Shown here: in pieces, positions 10,560 through 18,969 of the stretch
Numbering within the stretch: position 1 is the first letter of the stretch
How the letters are laid out: each line of letters begins with the position of its first letter
DNA from: Acinetobacter sp. WCHA55
GTDB lineage: Bacteria; Pseudomonadota; Gammaproteobacteria; Pseudomonadales; Moraxellaceae
DNA: 64,000 nt
Assembly: GCF_002165305.2 (NCBI RefSeq)
Contig: NZ_CP032286.1
Location: forward strand, 1,798,001 to 1,862,000
Direction of reading: 5' to 3'
The notes under the pieces: model-generated
Database searches by the model: none
Told to the model about the DNA's origin: nothing
The model's input: only the letters and a program-made list of their open reading frames with translations
Position numbers and translations under genes: made by a program

Positions 10560-11858
10560 GAGGGCGTTCAAAGTTCTGTGTCAGTAAATTTGACTAGATT
10601 TTAATTATATCATCTAATCGACCTTCAAAGTAAATGGATAATTGAGTAATGGTTTGTCCCCATTCCTGAATAGGCATTGTCCATTTTTCTGATGCCTGTT
10701 GAATACCAATATACAGTAATTTCATCAGACTATCCTCATTGGGGAAAGCTCCTTTGGTTTTGGTTAGTTTGCGGAATTGACGATGTACGGCTTCAACGGC
10801 ATTGGTGGTGTAAATCGGCTTCCTAATCGCTTTAGGGTATTTGAAATAGGCGGATAGTAGATGCCATTTGGTACGCCATGACTGAATGACCACACCATAT
10901 TTTTCGCCCCATTTTTCTTCTAGCTCATCCAGTGCTACTTCTGCCGCCCCTTTGGTATCAGCACGGTAAATTGGCTTTAAATCAGCCATAAATGCCTTCT
11001 GATCTTTACTGGCAACATAGCGTAAAGAATTACGGATTTGATGAACGATACACAGTTGTATTTCTGTTTGAGGGTAAATCGCTGCTATGGCTTCGGGGAA
11101 ACCTTTTAGTCCATCTACACAGGCAATCAGAATATCCTGAACACCACGATTTTGTAGGTCTGTCAGTACACTAAGCCAATGGTTCGCCCCTTCGCTTTCC
11201 GACAAATGCAAGCCGAGTAGTTCCTTCTTACCTTCAACATTTAAAGCTAAAATGGTATAGATCGCTTTGCTCACATAAACACCTTTATCCTTCACTTTGT
11301 AATGTATGGCATCTAACCAAACAAAGGGATAAATTGTATCGAGTGGGCGTTGTTTCCATGCTTGTAACTGAGGGAGGAGCTTATCTGTAATATTGGTGAT
11401 AGCACCATCTGAAATCTCCAATCCATACATATCAGCAACATGCTTTTGAATATCACGATAGCTCATACCAAGTGCATAGAGTGATATGATTTTATTGTCA
11501 ATTTCTTCTGATAATTTGGTCTGGTTCTTTTTAACTAACTGTGGCTCAAATTCACCATTTCGATCTCTAGGGGTTTCAAGCTCAAATGAACCTGATGTAG
11601 ATTTTACTGTCTTGCGAGTATAGCCATTGCGGCGATTACCTTGTTTCGGATTCGCTTCAATGTAATTCTCGATTTCTGCTTCAAGAGCAGCTTCGGTCAG
11701 CTGTTTAATTAAAGGGGTGAGTATGCCATTTTCTCCAGTCAGTGCTTGTCCTGACTGGAGTTGTTTTAAGGCTGTTTCAAAATCAAATGTAGTTGCCATA
11801 GTGCATCATTCCTGTTTTTAACAGTTTAAGGAAATGACACAGTTTTTTGAACACTACC
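10560..11858 (-). mobile_element. Complete IS256-family insertion sequence, 1299 bp
   Basis: The terminal inverted repeats are about 24 bp and imperfect. The left end contains GCGTTCAAAGTTCTGTGTCA; the right end, read inward, contains GTGTTCAAAAAACTGTGTCA. An 8-bp duplication TGATAATA flanks the element at 10552-10559 and 11859-11866. It holds one intact transposase gene. It interrupts the SDR gene near its 3' end and supplies a false C-terminus to the upstream part. Confidence 0.95.
10594..11799 (-). CDS. IS256-family (mutator-type) transposase
   Basis: The 401-residue DDE transposase has an N-terminal DNA-binding region with NRRNGYTRKTVKSTSGSFEL, then FVWLDAIHYKVK (first Asp), ACVDGLKGFPEAI (second Asp) and TTNAVEAVHRQFRKLTK (Glu with the family signature after it). 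Length and motifs are complete, so it is probably active. Its start overlaps the 3' end of the broken SDR reading frame by chance. Confidence 0.96.
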   Translation of the reverse strand: MATTFDFETALKQLQSGQALTGENGILTPLIKQLTEAALEAEIENYIEANPKQGNRRNGYTRKTVKSTSGSFELETPRDRNGEFEPQLVKKNQTKLSEEIDNKIISLYALGMSYRDIQKHVADMYGLEISDGAITNITDKLLPQLQAWKQRPLDTIYPFVWLDAIHYKVKDKGVYVSKAIYTILALNVEGKKELLGLHLSESEGANHWLSVLTDLQNRGVQDILIACVDGLKGFPEAIAAIYPQTEIQLCIVHQIRNSLRYVASKDQKAFMADLKPIYRADTKGAAEVALDELEEKWGEKYGVVIQSWRTKWHLLSAYFKYPKAIRKPIYTTNAVEAVHRQFRKLTKTKGAFPNEDSLMKLLYIGIQQASEKWTMPIQEWGQTITQLSIYFEGRLDDIIKI

Positions 11859-12544
11859 TGATAATAAAGCTTATCGTTTTGTAAAAATTGATAAAGCTCT
11901 TCTGCAACAAACTCAGGACTATCCATTTTCACACCCAGTTTAGCATTCATTTCTACGACAACAGGACTATTCATTGCTGTATCCGTTGCCCGCGGAGAAA
12001 AATATTTAAACAGAATTGCTGAGTTTGAATATTCTCGTGCTAAAGCTTCTGTTGCGCCACGTAAAGCAAACTTGCTTGCGCAATAACTCACATAACCCGG
12101 ATAACCAATACTGCCAAAGGTTGAGCCCATATTAATAATTTGGCTTGGTGCATCTTTTGACATTAACGGGATTATTTTCTGAATCATTTCTAGTGGGTAA
12201 ACCACATTAACCATCATCATTTGTTCAATCACTTCGGCTGACTGATGACTAAATAATGAGAAATCATTAATCCCTGCATTGTTAATATAATAGTTAATCG
12301 TTACATTTTGCTGTGCTAATGCCTGAATAAATTCCTCCCGACTTATAGCATCACTCAGATCACAACAAAGATTACTTAATTTTAATAAAGGAAACTCTCC
12401 ACTTAATTGCTTCTGCATTTGCTGTAAAGATTCAACATTACGCGCAACCAAAATTACATTTACGTTATGGGTGCACAAATTCTCAGCAATCGCTTTTCCA
12501 ATCCCGCCCGTCGCTCCGACAATTACCGCTGTTAAATTTGACAT
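11859..12544 (-). pseudogene. Short-chain dehydrogenase/reductase, 5' part (3' end cut by IS256)
   Basis: The N-terminus has the Rossmann motif VGATGGIGKA (TGxxxGxG type), then NNAG in YYINNAGIND, the catalytic Ser in NMGSTFG, and Tyr/Lys in YVSYCASK. It is therefore a classical SDR using NAD(P). I start it at ATG12544; a GTG at 12556 is also possible. The native frame is lost at 11859, and translation would continue about 20 codons into IS256. All catalytic residues lie before the break, so partial activity is possible. It is the last gene of the hemolysin/ligase/TauD operon and probably oxidised or reduced the pathway product. Confidence 0.9.
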
Positions 12545-12579
12545 AGATATACTCACTATAATTGTTGAATCAAGAAAGA

Positions 12580-13458
12580 TTAAAAAGTATCACTCAGGCC
12601 TAAACCCATACTGATATAAAGCTTGCGAAGCTCCAAAGGTACTAAAATTTCACGGCGACCATGCATAAATCTCTTATTGTCGATAATTGCAACATCACCA
12701 TCTTGCCAGTCAATTTCATACGTATGTTTTTCACAAAGGATTGAAAGGTCCCCAAGCAAATCTTCGCTGATAAGACTTCCATCAGCAAAACTAAACTTGG
12801 GCTTTTCATAGTTATATGATGGCCCCAATAAAGTATTGGCAAATGCAGGGACACCTTTTAAGTTATCTTGACGAATCATAGGCATTTGTAAGTGGTATTC
12901 CACGCCATCTTCTTTCGCTGGGCTAATTGATTGCCCAGGTATTGCTTTAATAAACTTGTTCAAATCCTCCCATGTGACTGTTTCCGCATGCTCAATATTG
13001 AAAGCACTCGCCACATATTTCTGCCAAATCTGTTTCGGTAGATATCGGCTAATCGTCATCGGAGCAGTAAACTTTTGTTTCAATTGATCTGGTAAGCTTT
13101 TCCATACGGCATGCCCATCACAAACCGTTGTTTGTGACCCCAGAGTTGCACTGGTTTGGCTAAAAAAAGCAATGATATCTGGTGGTAATGGTGTCGTTCC
13201 ATTTTCAATATGCAAGCCAACCGCTTGTGTTCCTGCGTCTACTTTCTGCGATTGTTGAGTGATATTTTCGCGTGCAGGATCATAAGTCAGATTTTTGCAC
13301 AATTTGGACATCAACTGACTGAAACGCCGAACATCATAATACTCACCTCTTAAAAGTATCCAACCTTGTTCACGTAAAGTATTTTTGATCACTGCATGGT
13401 TTGTATGATGATGTCTATGGTTATGATCTAGCTCAAAGATTATTTGTTTTATACTCAT
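12580..13458 (-). CDS. TauD/TfdA-like Fe(II)/2-oxoglutarate-dependent oxygenase
   Basis: The 292-residue product has the family layout: an early LRGEYYDVRRFSQLM, a facial-triad candidate His in GLHIENGTTP (H-x-E rather than H-x-D), and a distal His in IIDNKRFMHGRREI followed by the 2-oxoglutarate-binding Arg region (LELRKLYIS). Such enzymes hydroxylate, desaturate or cyclise small substrates and are common in biosynthetic clusters. GGGAGT lies before the ATG. It sits between the broken ligase and the broken SDR on the same strand. The substrate is unknown. Confidence 0.88.
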   Translation of the reverse strand: MSIKQIIFELDHNHRHHHTNHAVIKNTLREQGWILLRGEYYDVRRFSQLMSKLCKNLTYDPARENITQQSQKVDAGTQAVGLHIENGTTPLPPDIIAFFSQTSATLGSQTTVCDGHAVWKSLPDQLKQKFTAPMTISRYLPKQIWQKYVASAFNIEHAETVTWEDLNKFIKAIPGQSISPAKEDGVEYHLQMPMIRQDNLKGVPAFANTLLGPSYNYEKPKFSFADGSLISEDLLGDLSILCEKHTYEIDWQDGDVAIIDNKRFMHGRREILVPLELRKLYISMGLGLSDTF

Positions 13459-13554
13459 ATTCTTTACTCCCTATATTTTGAAGTGTTCTTTCATGTTCGT
13501 CAGAATCGTTCTTCTTCGATTCAAAAATCTCTATCTATAGCTTAAGCACAACCC

Positions 13555-15057
13555 TCATAAATAGAGTGCAAACTGTTTTTGGATTTCAATTCGTCGAAGT
13601 TTTCCATTGTCTGTAAGCATCTGATTACTTAAAGAGAAAGGCTCTCTCGATCTACACCATTGCTTAATCTGTGCATAATCAGGCATGCGGCTGTTCGCTT
13701 TATGAATAGCGTGTTCCAACATACTGTCACTGACGTCTTCTTTAGCGTAAATAACTGCAGACAAATAAGGTTGTGCTTCACCAAAAATAGCGATTTGATT
13801 GATTTCGGGTTCCGTTGAGCCATTTGACTCCACCCACTCTGGTGAAATATTTCGGCCAAAACTACTGACAATAATTTGTTTGATGCGACCAGTAATAAAT
13901 AGAAAGCCCTCATCATCAAAAAAGCCTGCATCCCCTGTATGAATCAATGGATCTATAGAGGCATCATTTAAATACCCCTGCATAGCATTGCCTCGAACCA
14001 CGACCTCACCCTGATCAGAAATTTTGACTTTTACATGAGGCTATGGTTTTCCTACGCTACCAATTTTTCTAGCATTCGGCAGGTTGAGACTAACGACGGA
14101 AGCACATTCTGAAAGTCCATATCCCTCATATACAGGTAGGTGTAATTGTTCTGACTGCATCAGTAAGTCCGATGAAACCTTGCCACCACCTACAGCAATA
14201 AACTTAAGACTTTTAAAAGCCGTAGCTCCAAATTGATGAATGTACTCCACCATTGCCTTTAACATCTGAGGCAGCAAAATCACACTTTCAATTTGGTAGC
14301 TCTGCACCGCATGAGCAAACCTATCCACCTTAAACTCATGATTTGAGACTAAGCCGAACGTACTAACATTACCAACCACAACTGAACGCCCCATATTGAA
14401 TGCCACATAAATTCCTGCAATATTTTCCAATAATGTTGCAAATGGAATTAGGCACAGATGGCGTCCTAAGTTGCTCGAAACTAAAGCATGACTCAATGAC
14501 TCAGTTATTGATTGAATGGTATCTTCGCCCAAGCAAACACCTTTTGGCGTGCCTGTACTGCCTGAGGTATACGTGATTTTAGATGGTCCTGCATGATCAA
14601 ATTGCGCAGAAGGTTCCACTTTCAAACTGACAAACCGGCCTGAAGCATTTTTCGCCTGTAAATCGTGATGAATCCGTTTTTGAGCATACAATGTCTCAAG
14701 CCAGTCAAACTCCATCATTTCAACTCCAAGTGCTTCAATCTTGTTAGATCCAATAAAAATGGTATCAACAGCGCTGTCCTGAATGAGATGCAAAATTTGA
14801 TTGGGACTGAAGAATAATGGTATTGGAATGACTGAAATTTGTGCCTTTTTAGCAGCCAAATCGATATAAATCCAATCAATACTATTCATCCCCCAAATGG
14901 CAAGTTTTTGAGTATTGAGTGTCAAAAGTTCTTTGTACAGTTGATCTACAACATCATTTAGCTCTTTATACGTAACTATCGTTGAATCTGTGATAATGGC
15001 TTCCAAATCTGGATGGCATACCGCATGATGACGGATTGTGTCAAAAAGCGTTTTCAT
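13555..15057 (-). pseudogene. AMP-dependent acyl/amino-acid ligase with an in-frame TAG stop
   Basis: The gene encodes an adenylate-forming enzyme of 500 codons. The P-loop motif TYTSGSTGTPKG is at residues 163-174. The YEGYGLSE motif follows, then the HTGDAGFFDDEGFLFITGR hinge block and the C-terminal catalytic Lys in DNGKLRR. Codon 339 is TAG (14041-14043) in a VGKP-stop-PHVKV context where a Leu is usual; one substitution from TTG would create it. The frame is otherwise open on both sides. The enzyme would activate a fatty or amino acid for the cluster. Its start overlaps the upstream hemolysin-family gene (ATGA). Without readthrough it loses the C-terminal subdomain and should be inactive. 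Confidence 0.9.
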
Positions 15058-15815
15058 AGCAAGAACCCACCTGTTTTTAATATTTTTCCGACATTAAAGT
15101 CATAATTTTTTTCCGTTACAGATAAGGATTCAGCTACATTGATCGCAAGCACCAATGGCTTTTGTTCATAATAATTTCCCCATTGCTTTTTCGCCTCTCC
15201 GAGCACATCTGGATTGGCTTTTTCCAAAACATGGAAATTTAAGCCCATTTGCTGCAATACATACCTCACCGCAATGGTACCCGTACAAACAGCCCACTCA
15301 ACGCCTTCCAAGCTTAAATAGAACACAAGGAAAGCTACGATTATTTTGGCGTACTCCATATTTTCCGATGCCAGATTGCCTATCTCAACAATTTTTGATC
15401 TTGATACATATTGTTGAGTTATATTTTGCAAGCTTTGTTCAATTGGCTGTTCTAAATATTGTTCTAAAAAAGCTTTATGTGTCTTGAGTTGTTCTATACC
15501 AATAGCAACCTGTGTCTGATCTTCAGATGTACCTACGAATAAGGTTGAAGAAAAATGCGTTAAGGTTGCATTATGTTTTTCTCTATATTTTAAGCTAATG
15601 TATTCTTCGATCTCTTTTCGCTCAAAGTGATCTACTACCCCAGCCTCATGAACACTTAGCTGTATTTTCTTTTGAAGTGACAAAATATTATATGAATTTG
15701 GCAGATTTAGCGTCTGCGTATTTTTTATATGTTGTGTATTTCGCTGACACAATAAATGATAATTAAAATCATTTATTTTAGTTAAAAGCCTTTGTTCAAA
15801 GATGAATACAGTCAT
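15054..15815 (-). CDS. Thermostable hemolysin family protein
   Basis: The 253-residue product resembles the T_hemolysin family (Vibrio delta-type thermostable hemolysin): a central FVGTSEDQTQVAIGIEQL, then VSRSKIVEIGNLAS at about 138-150 and a C-terminal LQQMGLNFHVLEKA. Despite the name, the family looks related to GNAT-type acyltransferases, and its genes are often beside an AMP-ligase. In this operon an acyl-transfer role fits better than cell lysis; that is inference. The ribosome site GGAG is seven bases before the ATG. It is the first gene of the minus-strand operon, and the ligase starts within its stop codon. Confidence 0.82.
   Translation of the reverse strand: MTVFIFEQRLLTKINDFNYHLLCQRNTQHIKNTQTLNLPNSYNILSLQKKIQLSVHEAGVVDHFERKEIEEYISLKYREKHNATLTHFSSTLFVGTSEDQTQVAIGIEQLKTHKAFLEQYLEQPIEQSLQNITQQYVSRSKIVEIGNLASENMEYAKIIVAFLVFYLSLEGVEWAVCTGTIAVRYVLQQMGLNFHVLEKANPDVLGEAKKQWGNYYEQKPLVLAINVAESLSVTEKNYDFNVGKILKTGGFLL
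15751..15777. promoter_or_regulatory. 10-bp perfect inverted repeat inside the hemolysin-family gene start
   Basis: AATAAATGAT and ATCATTTATT are separated by AATTAAA, about 13 codons into the gene. The core partly resembles a Fur box or another dimeric operator. Whether a regulator binds is unknown; in AT-rich coding DNA such a repeat could arise by chance. Confidence 0.35.
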
Positions 15816-15900
15816 ATATCATCTCCATAAATAGATTAAATAAAAAATAAGTTTTAAACCTTAAAAAACACTTAATTGTTTTAATTTTATTTGTAATTTT

Positions 15901-15928
15901 TATGTTGAATTTGTTTTAAAACAACATA
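15901..15928. promoter_or_regulatory. Nested palindromes upstream of the hemolysin-family operon
   Basis: TTGTTTTAAAACAA (15911-15924) is a perfect 14-bp palindrome, with TATGTTG and CAACATA arms partly overlapping it. It lies 85-115 bases before the ATG in an AT-rich leader where the operon promoter must be. It is a plausible operator, with no known consensus match. Confidence 0.35.
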
Positions 15929-16015
15929 TTGAGATTATACGATTTATTAATATGATTTTTTTCAAAAAATAAACCTAATTGAAATTATTATCTTTTAGAT
16001 TTTATATTCATAAAT

Positions 16016-16580
16016 GGCTTTGTTGCATAAATATTTTAAGATAGAGCTTTTCTAAGTTGCTCAAATTTAAGTGACAACTTGGCTATGAGGTCGGCCCAAT
16101 TTTGTGAATTTATTTAATACAGTTACACGTGCATGGACTTCATTCACCTGACTGTCAAAACTCCTTGCACTGAGTTTATCGCCTAAAAACTTAAGGCCAG
16201 TTGAGTCTATCAATAGATGTAATCCTTCATGACTTTTTTGATAGCTGATCGCAATATCAATCTGTTTTGTCATCTGCAAAGGATGGAATAAGCCATAGCA
16301 CAAAGCCTGTGACCATATGCAAAGAAAGTCGTAGATAGATTTGATCATCAAACAGCACTGAATTGCTGTATCAGAATAGGGTTAATTTCTTGCATGCTTA
16401 ACTTGTGGCTGAGCATACTATTTAGTCTGAGGATCAAACCAAATTGAAATATTTCCTCGCTTGATTAGAGCTTGGTTAAAAGAGGACCAATTCGTTGTAC
16501 GATAGATTATGGGTGCAGGATTCTTCATTTGGAAATTATATTGATGAAGAAGCCTTTAAGAATAGCTTTGTGCAACAACG
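16016..16580 (-). mobile_element. Internally deleted IS5-like insertion sequence remnant
   Basis: The ends are related inverted repeats: GGCTTTGTTGCATAAA at 16016 and, read inward from 16580, CGTTGTTGCACAAAG. Between them are pieces of an IS5-family transposase on the minus strand: DTAIQCCLMIKS, then HLLIDSTGLK, fused directly to LGDKLSARSFDSQVNEVHARV from the C-terminus. The catalytic middle is missing and frameshifts are present, so it cannot move. Its right end cuts the endolysin gene. Confidence 0.8.
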
Positions 16581-16899
16581 CGATTGCAAAGTCCCAAAGC
16601 TGAAAAGTAATAGCTGAATGTAGACCGTGACCGCCTAATTTATCCCACAAGTCCTTTTTATAAATCTCTTTGGCTTGAGCTAATGTAATGTTTTTAATAT
16701 CAAGGGTTGGATAGGTGTTTGCAACTAAACCGAACTTTGTACCTTTTAGTATCCCGACTCCAACCTTGTCCTTTGTCCAATTACCTAGATCACGTCTATC
16801 GTCACTGTAACCACCTTCATGACTAATCAATCAAAAAAAGGCGCTTACTTGTACTGACTTGAGTTTCCAAGCCTGTTGCCAAATTTCAATAAGTTTCAT
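16581..16899 (-). pseudogene. Truncated prophage endolysin (GH108 family)
   Basis: From ATG16899 (preceded by AAGGAAAG) the frame reads MKLIEIWQQAWKLKS and reaches an in-frame TGA at codon 23. It continues LISHEGGYSDDRRDLGNWT, the N-terminal signature of GH108 N-acetylmuramidases with the catalytic Glu in HEGGY. The frame stays open through KNITLAQAKEIYKKDLWDK and is then cut by the IS5-like remnant after LWDFAI. The C-terminal peptidoglycan-binding half is absent. It once degraded host cell wall during phage release and is now dead. Confidence 0.85.
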
Positions 16900-16916
16900 T
16901 TCGCTTTCCTTTAGCT

Positions 16917-16937
16917 AAAAAAACCGCCCTAAGGCGG
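16917..16937 (-). terminator. Rho-independent terminator between the VOC and endolysin genes
   Basis: On the minus strand CCGCC-TTAG-GGCGG is followed by seven T. It would stop transcripts from the upstream VOC gene before the endolysin remnant. Confidence 0.8.
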
Positions 16938-16997
16938 CATATAAAACAAAAGTGACTAACTTATGGCCATTTACAATAAATTAAGATGATTGGATTA

Positions 16998-17186
16998 TTA
17001 ATTACTCTCGCGTAACCAAGGCGTTACTGTTAACCCTGTTAAAATTCCTTCAGGACTTAAAAAGCGAGTAACTGATTGCCCCCATGGCTCAATCCGATTA
17101 TTAACCAGTAATTGATATCCTTTAGAGACTAAATGAGCTGAAGCTTCAGCAATATCCTCAACTTCAAATTCAATCCAACTTTGGGG
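16998..17186 (-). pseudogene. VOC (glyoxalase-like) protein, 3' part
   Basis: Minus-strand frame after the second TSD copy reads PQSWIEFEVEDIAEASAHL, then the typical VOC end FLSPEGILTGLTVTPWL, to TAA at 16998-17000. Joined to the 5' part across the 3-bp duplication it gives ELTIPQSWIEFEVED in frame and a 143-residue protein. Confidence 0.88.
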
Positions 17187-17247
17187 AGAGGTGGTCCCAC
17201 TTGTTTGAACAACTAAAAGCGTATTTATAAGTGATATTCCGCTCTAG

Positions 17248-17988
17248 TTAAGCCACCTTGTTTTGTTGGGGTAGCTGATCATAGTAAAACTCATTTGGTG
17301 TCATTTTGTCTAGACTCGAATGAGGTCGTTTCAAATTATAAAACTCAAAATATGCACTTAATTGCTTTTTCGCATCTGTGACACTGCTATAAGCTTTGAG
17401 ATACACCTCTTCATATTTAACGCTCCGCCATAATCGTTCAACCATCACATTATCTACCCATCGACCTTTACCATCCATACTGATTTGAATGCCATTTGAT
17501 TTCAATACATCAATAAATGCATCACTGGTAAACTGGCTGCCTTGGTCTGTATTAAATATTTCAGGTCGACCATATTTTTCAATCGCTTCATTTAAAGCCG
17601 AAATACAAAAATCCACCTCCATACTAATCGATACCCTATGCGCAAGTACCTTGCGGCTATGCCAATCAATCACAGCACATAAATAAACAAAGCCTTTTGC
17701 CATAGGGATATACGTTATATCCGTAGACCACACTTGATTACTGCGCTGAATAGCCAACCCTTTGAGCAGATATGGATATTTACGGTGAGCTTGATTAGCC
17801 TGGCTTAAATTTGGTTTGCAATATAACGCCTGAATACCCATTTTCTTCATTAAAGTACGTGTATGACGTCGTCCTATATGATGTCCTTGACGATTCAACA
17901 AATCACGCATCATACGACTGCCTGCAAAAGGATATTGCATATGTAATTCATCAATACATCGCATCAGCTTCAGATCTGATGCACTCAC
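17248..17988 (-). CDS. IS3-family transposase OrfB (catalytic part)
   Basis: The DDE integrase core is complete: VWSTDITYIP, then FNTDQGSQFTS and VMVERLWRSVKYEEVYL, closing with LKRPHSSLDKMTPNEFY. The frame stays open upstream of the first start, back to the end of orfA (KLIDDSLQISVSKQAKLLKVSRG), so it is made as an OrfAB fusion by -1 ribosomal frameshifting near the orfA stop (CACAAAAGT region). It is intact. Confidence 0.93.
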   Translation of the reverse strand: MSASDLKLMRCIDELHMQYPFAGSRMMRDLLNRQGHHIGRRHTRTLMKKMGIQALYCKPNLSQANQAHRKYPYLLKGLAIQRSNQVWSTDITYIPMAKGFVYLCAVIDWHSRKVLAHRVSISMEVDFCISALNEAIEKYGRPEIFNTDQGSQFTSDAFIDVLKSNGIQISMDGKGRWVDNVMVERLWRSVKYEEVYLKAYSSVTDAKKQLSAYFEFYNLKRPHSSLDKMTPNEFYYDQLPQQNKVA

Positions 17989-18074
17989 AGGTTTTGGGCG
18001 ATAGTAATAACAACCACGGGAGACTTTCAGCAGCTTAGCTTGCTTAGATACTGAAATCTGAAGTGAGTCGTCGA

Positions 18075-18392
18075 TTAACTTTTGTGGTTGAAGCGGCCCA
18101 GTTTCTTCAACACACCTTCTAAAAAATCAATTTCTAATGCCTGCTCACCGATTTTTGCATGTAGTTTTTTTAGATCGATGGGTGGTTCTGTTGGAGCTTT
18201 TGATTGATCGAAAGCTTGCGAGGAAGCTGAGATCAATTGATTTTTCCAGTCAATAATTTGGTTTTGATGAACATCAAACTCAGCACTCAATTCAGCAAGT
18301 GTTTTTTCTGCTTTAATCGCAGCAAGTGCTACCTTAGCTTTAAAATCATTTGAATGATTTCTTCTTGGTCTACGTGCCATAAAATACTCCAT
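18075..18392 (-). CDS. IS3-family OrfA (helix-turn-helix protein)
   Basis: The 105-residue product starts MEYFMARRPRRNHSNDFKA and has the IS3 OrfA helix-turn-helix (KVALAAIKAEKTLAELSAEF, then VHQNQIIDWKNQL), followed by a leucine-zipper tail (IGEQALEIDFLEGVLKKLG). It binds the element ends and supplies the N-terminal domain of the OrfAB fusion. Confidence 0.93.
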   Translation of the reverse strand: MEYFMARRPRRNHSNDFKAKVALAAIKAEKTLAELSAEFDVHQNQIIDWKNQLISASSQAFDQSKAPTEPPIDLKKLHAKIGEQALEIDFLEGVLKKLGRFNHKS

Positions 18393-18468
18393 ATATTGAT
18401 GTTTATAACATCATTTGAGGAGCAGAATATCACTTATAGGAGTTGTTCAAATTTACGGATCCATCTCT

Positions 18469-18714
18469 GGGTATGGTAAGTTCTTCAGGCCATTCTTTAA
18501 CACCAAAACAAGACTCAGCTGCCTGAGTTAAAGGCCATAGTGCAAAATGCTTTACGCCACCTAGCTCACCTTCTTCAGCACTCATATATGACTCATTGCC
18601 TTCCATTGCTTTAATTGGAAGATCGAAGGTGTCTCTGTAGAGCAATTTGCTTTCTTGATCTACTCTTGTAATAGGTCCAAACCCAGCTACGAACAGAACG
18701 ATAATAGGGTGCAT
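18469..18714 (-). pseudogene. VOC (glyoxalase-like) protein, 5' part
   Basis: The frame starts MHPIIVLFVAGFGPITRD-like and runs through SKLLYRDTFDLPI, GGVKHFALWPLTQAAESCFG and EWPEELTIP before IS3 sequence takes over (RDGSVNLNNSYK is encoded by the element). This is a VOC-fold metal-dependent protein of the glyoxalase/bleomycin-resistance type; the substrate is unknown. It lies between prophage lysis genes on their strand, which suggests a phage-carried cargo gene or an insertion into the prophage. Confidence 0.87.
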
Positions 18715-18810
18715 TCCAATGACTCACTCTTATAAAGTAGTTGATTCTTTTATACTTCAAACTGTTCACTTTTAAAACATGAATGATTTTATGTATAAAA
18801 ATCAATTAAT

Positions 18811-18969
18811 TTATTTGGTTAACTCATCCTTTGATTTTTTAAGTTCTTTAACCACTTCAATAACGACCTTCCCCTCCTGCTTATTGATGAAGTTAAAGGT
18901 CACTGCACAACAGCCCAACCCAGCAACCCACAGACAAAGAAGAATCCACACAAAGCTATCATCCCTCAA
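18811..18969 (-). CDS. Small membrane protein of the prophage lysis region
   Basis: The 52-residue product begins at TTG18969, whose codon overlaps the holin stop. It has one hydrophobic segment (FVWILLCLWVAGLGCCAV) and a charged helical tail (KVVIEVVKELKKSKDEL). Position and shape suggest an inner-membrane spanin-like or holin-accessory protein. The TTG start and short length make the call tentative. Confidence 0.55.
   Translation of the reverse strand: MRDDSFVWILLCLWVAGLGCCAVTFNFINKQEGKVVIEVVKELKKSKDELTK

Larger units (their letters stand above)
17187..18468 (-). mobile_element. Complete IS3-family insertion sequence, 1282 bp
   Basis: The ends are long imperfect inverted repeats. Reading inward, both begin AGAG(A/G)TGG, share TTTGAACAACT and then TATAAGTGATATTC. 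A 3-bp duplication (GGG on the plus strand, 17184-17186 and 18469-18471) flanks it, as usual for IS3. It carries orfA and orfB in a -1 frame relation. Removing the element restores the VOC gene exactly. Confidence 0.93.

Noticed and set aside
16525..16830. A complete 101-residue endolysin-like protein from TTG16830
   Set aside because: The true start is ATG16899 with a ribosome site, an in-frame TGA lies between, and the last 18 residues come from the IS5-like remnant.
18430..18714. A complete 94-residue protein ending in NNSYK
   Set aside because: The last 12 residues are encoded by the IS3 end; the native frame continues on the other side of the element.
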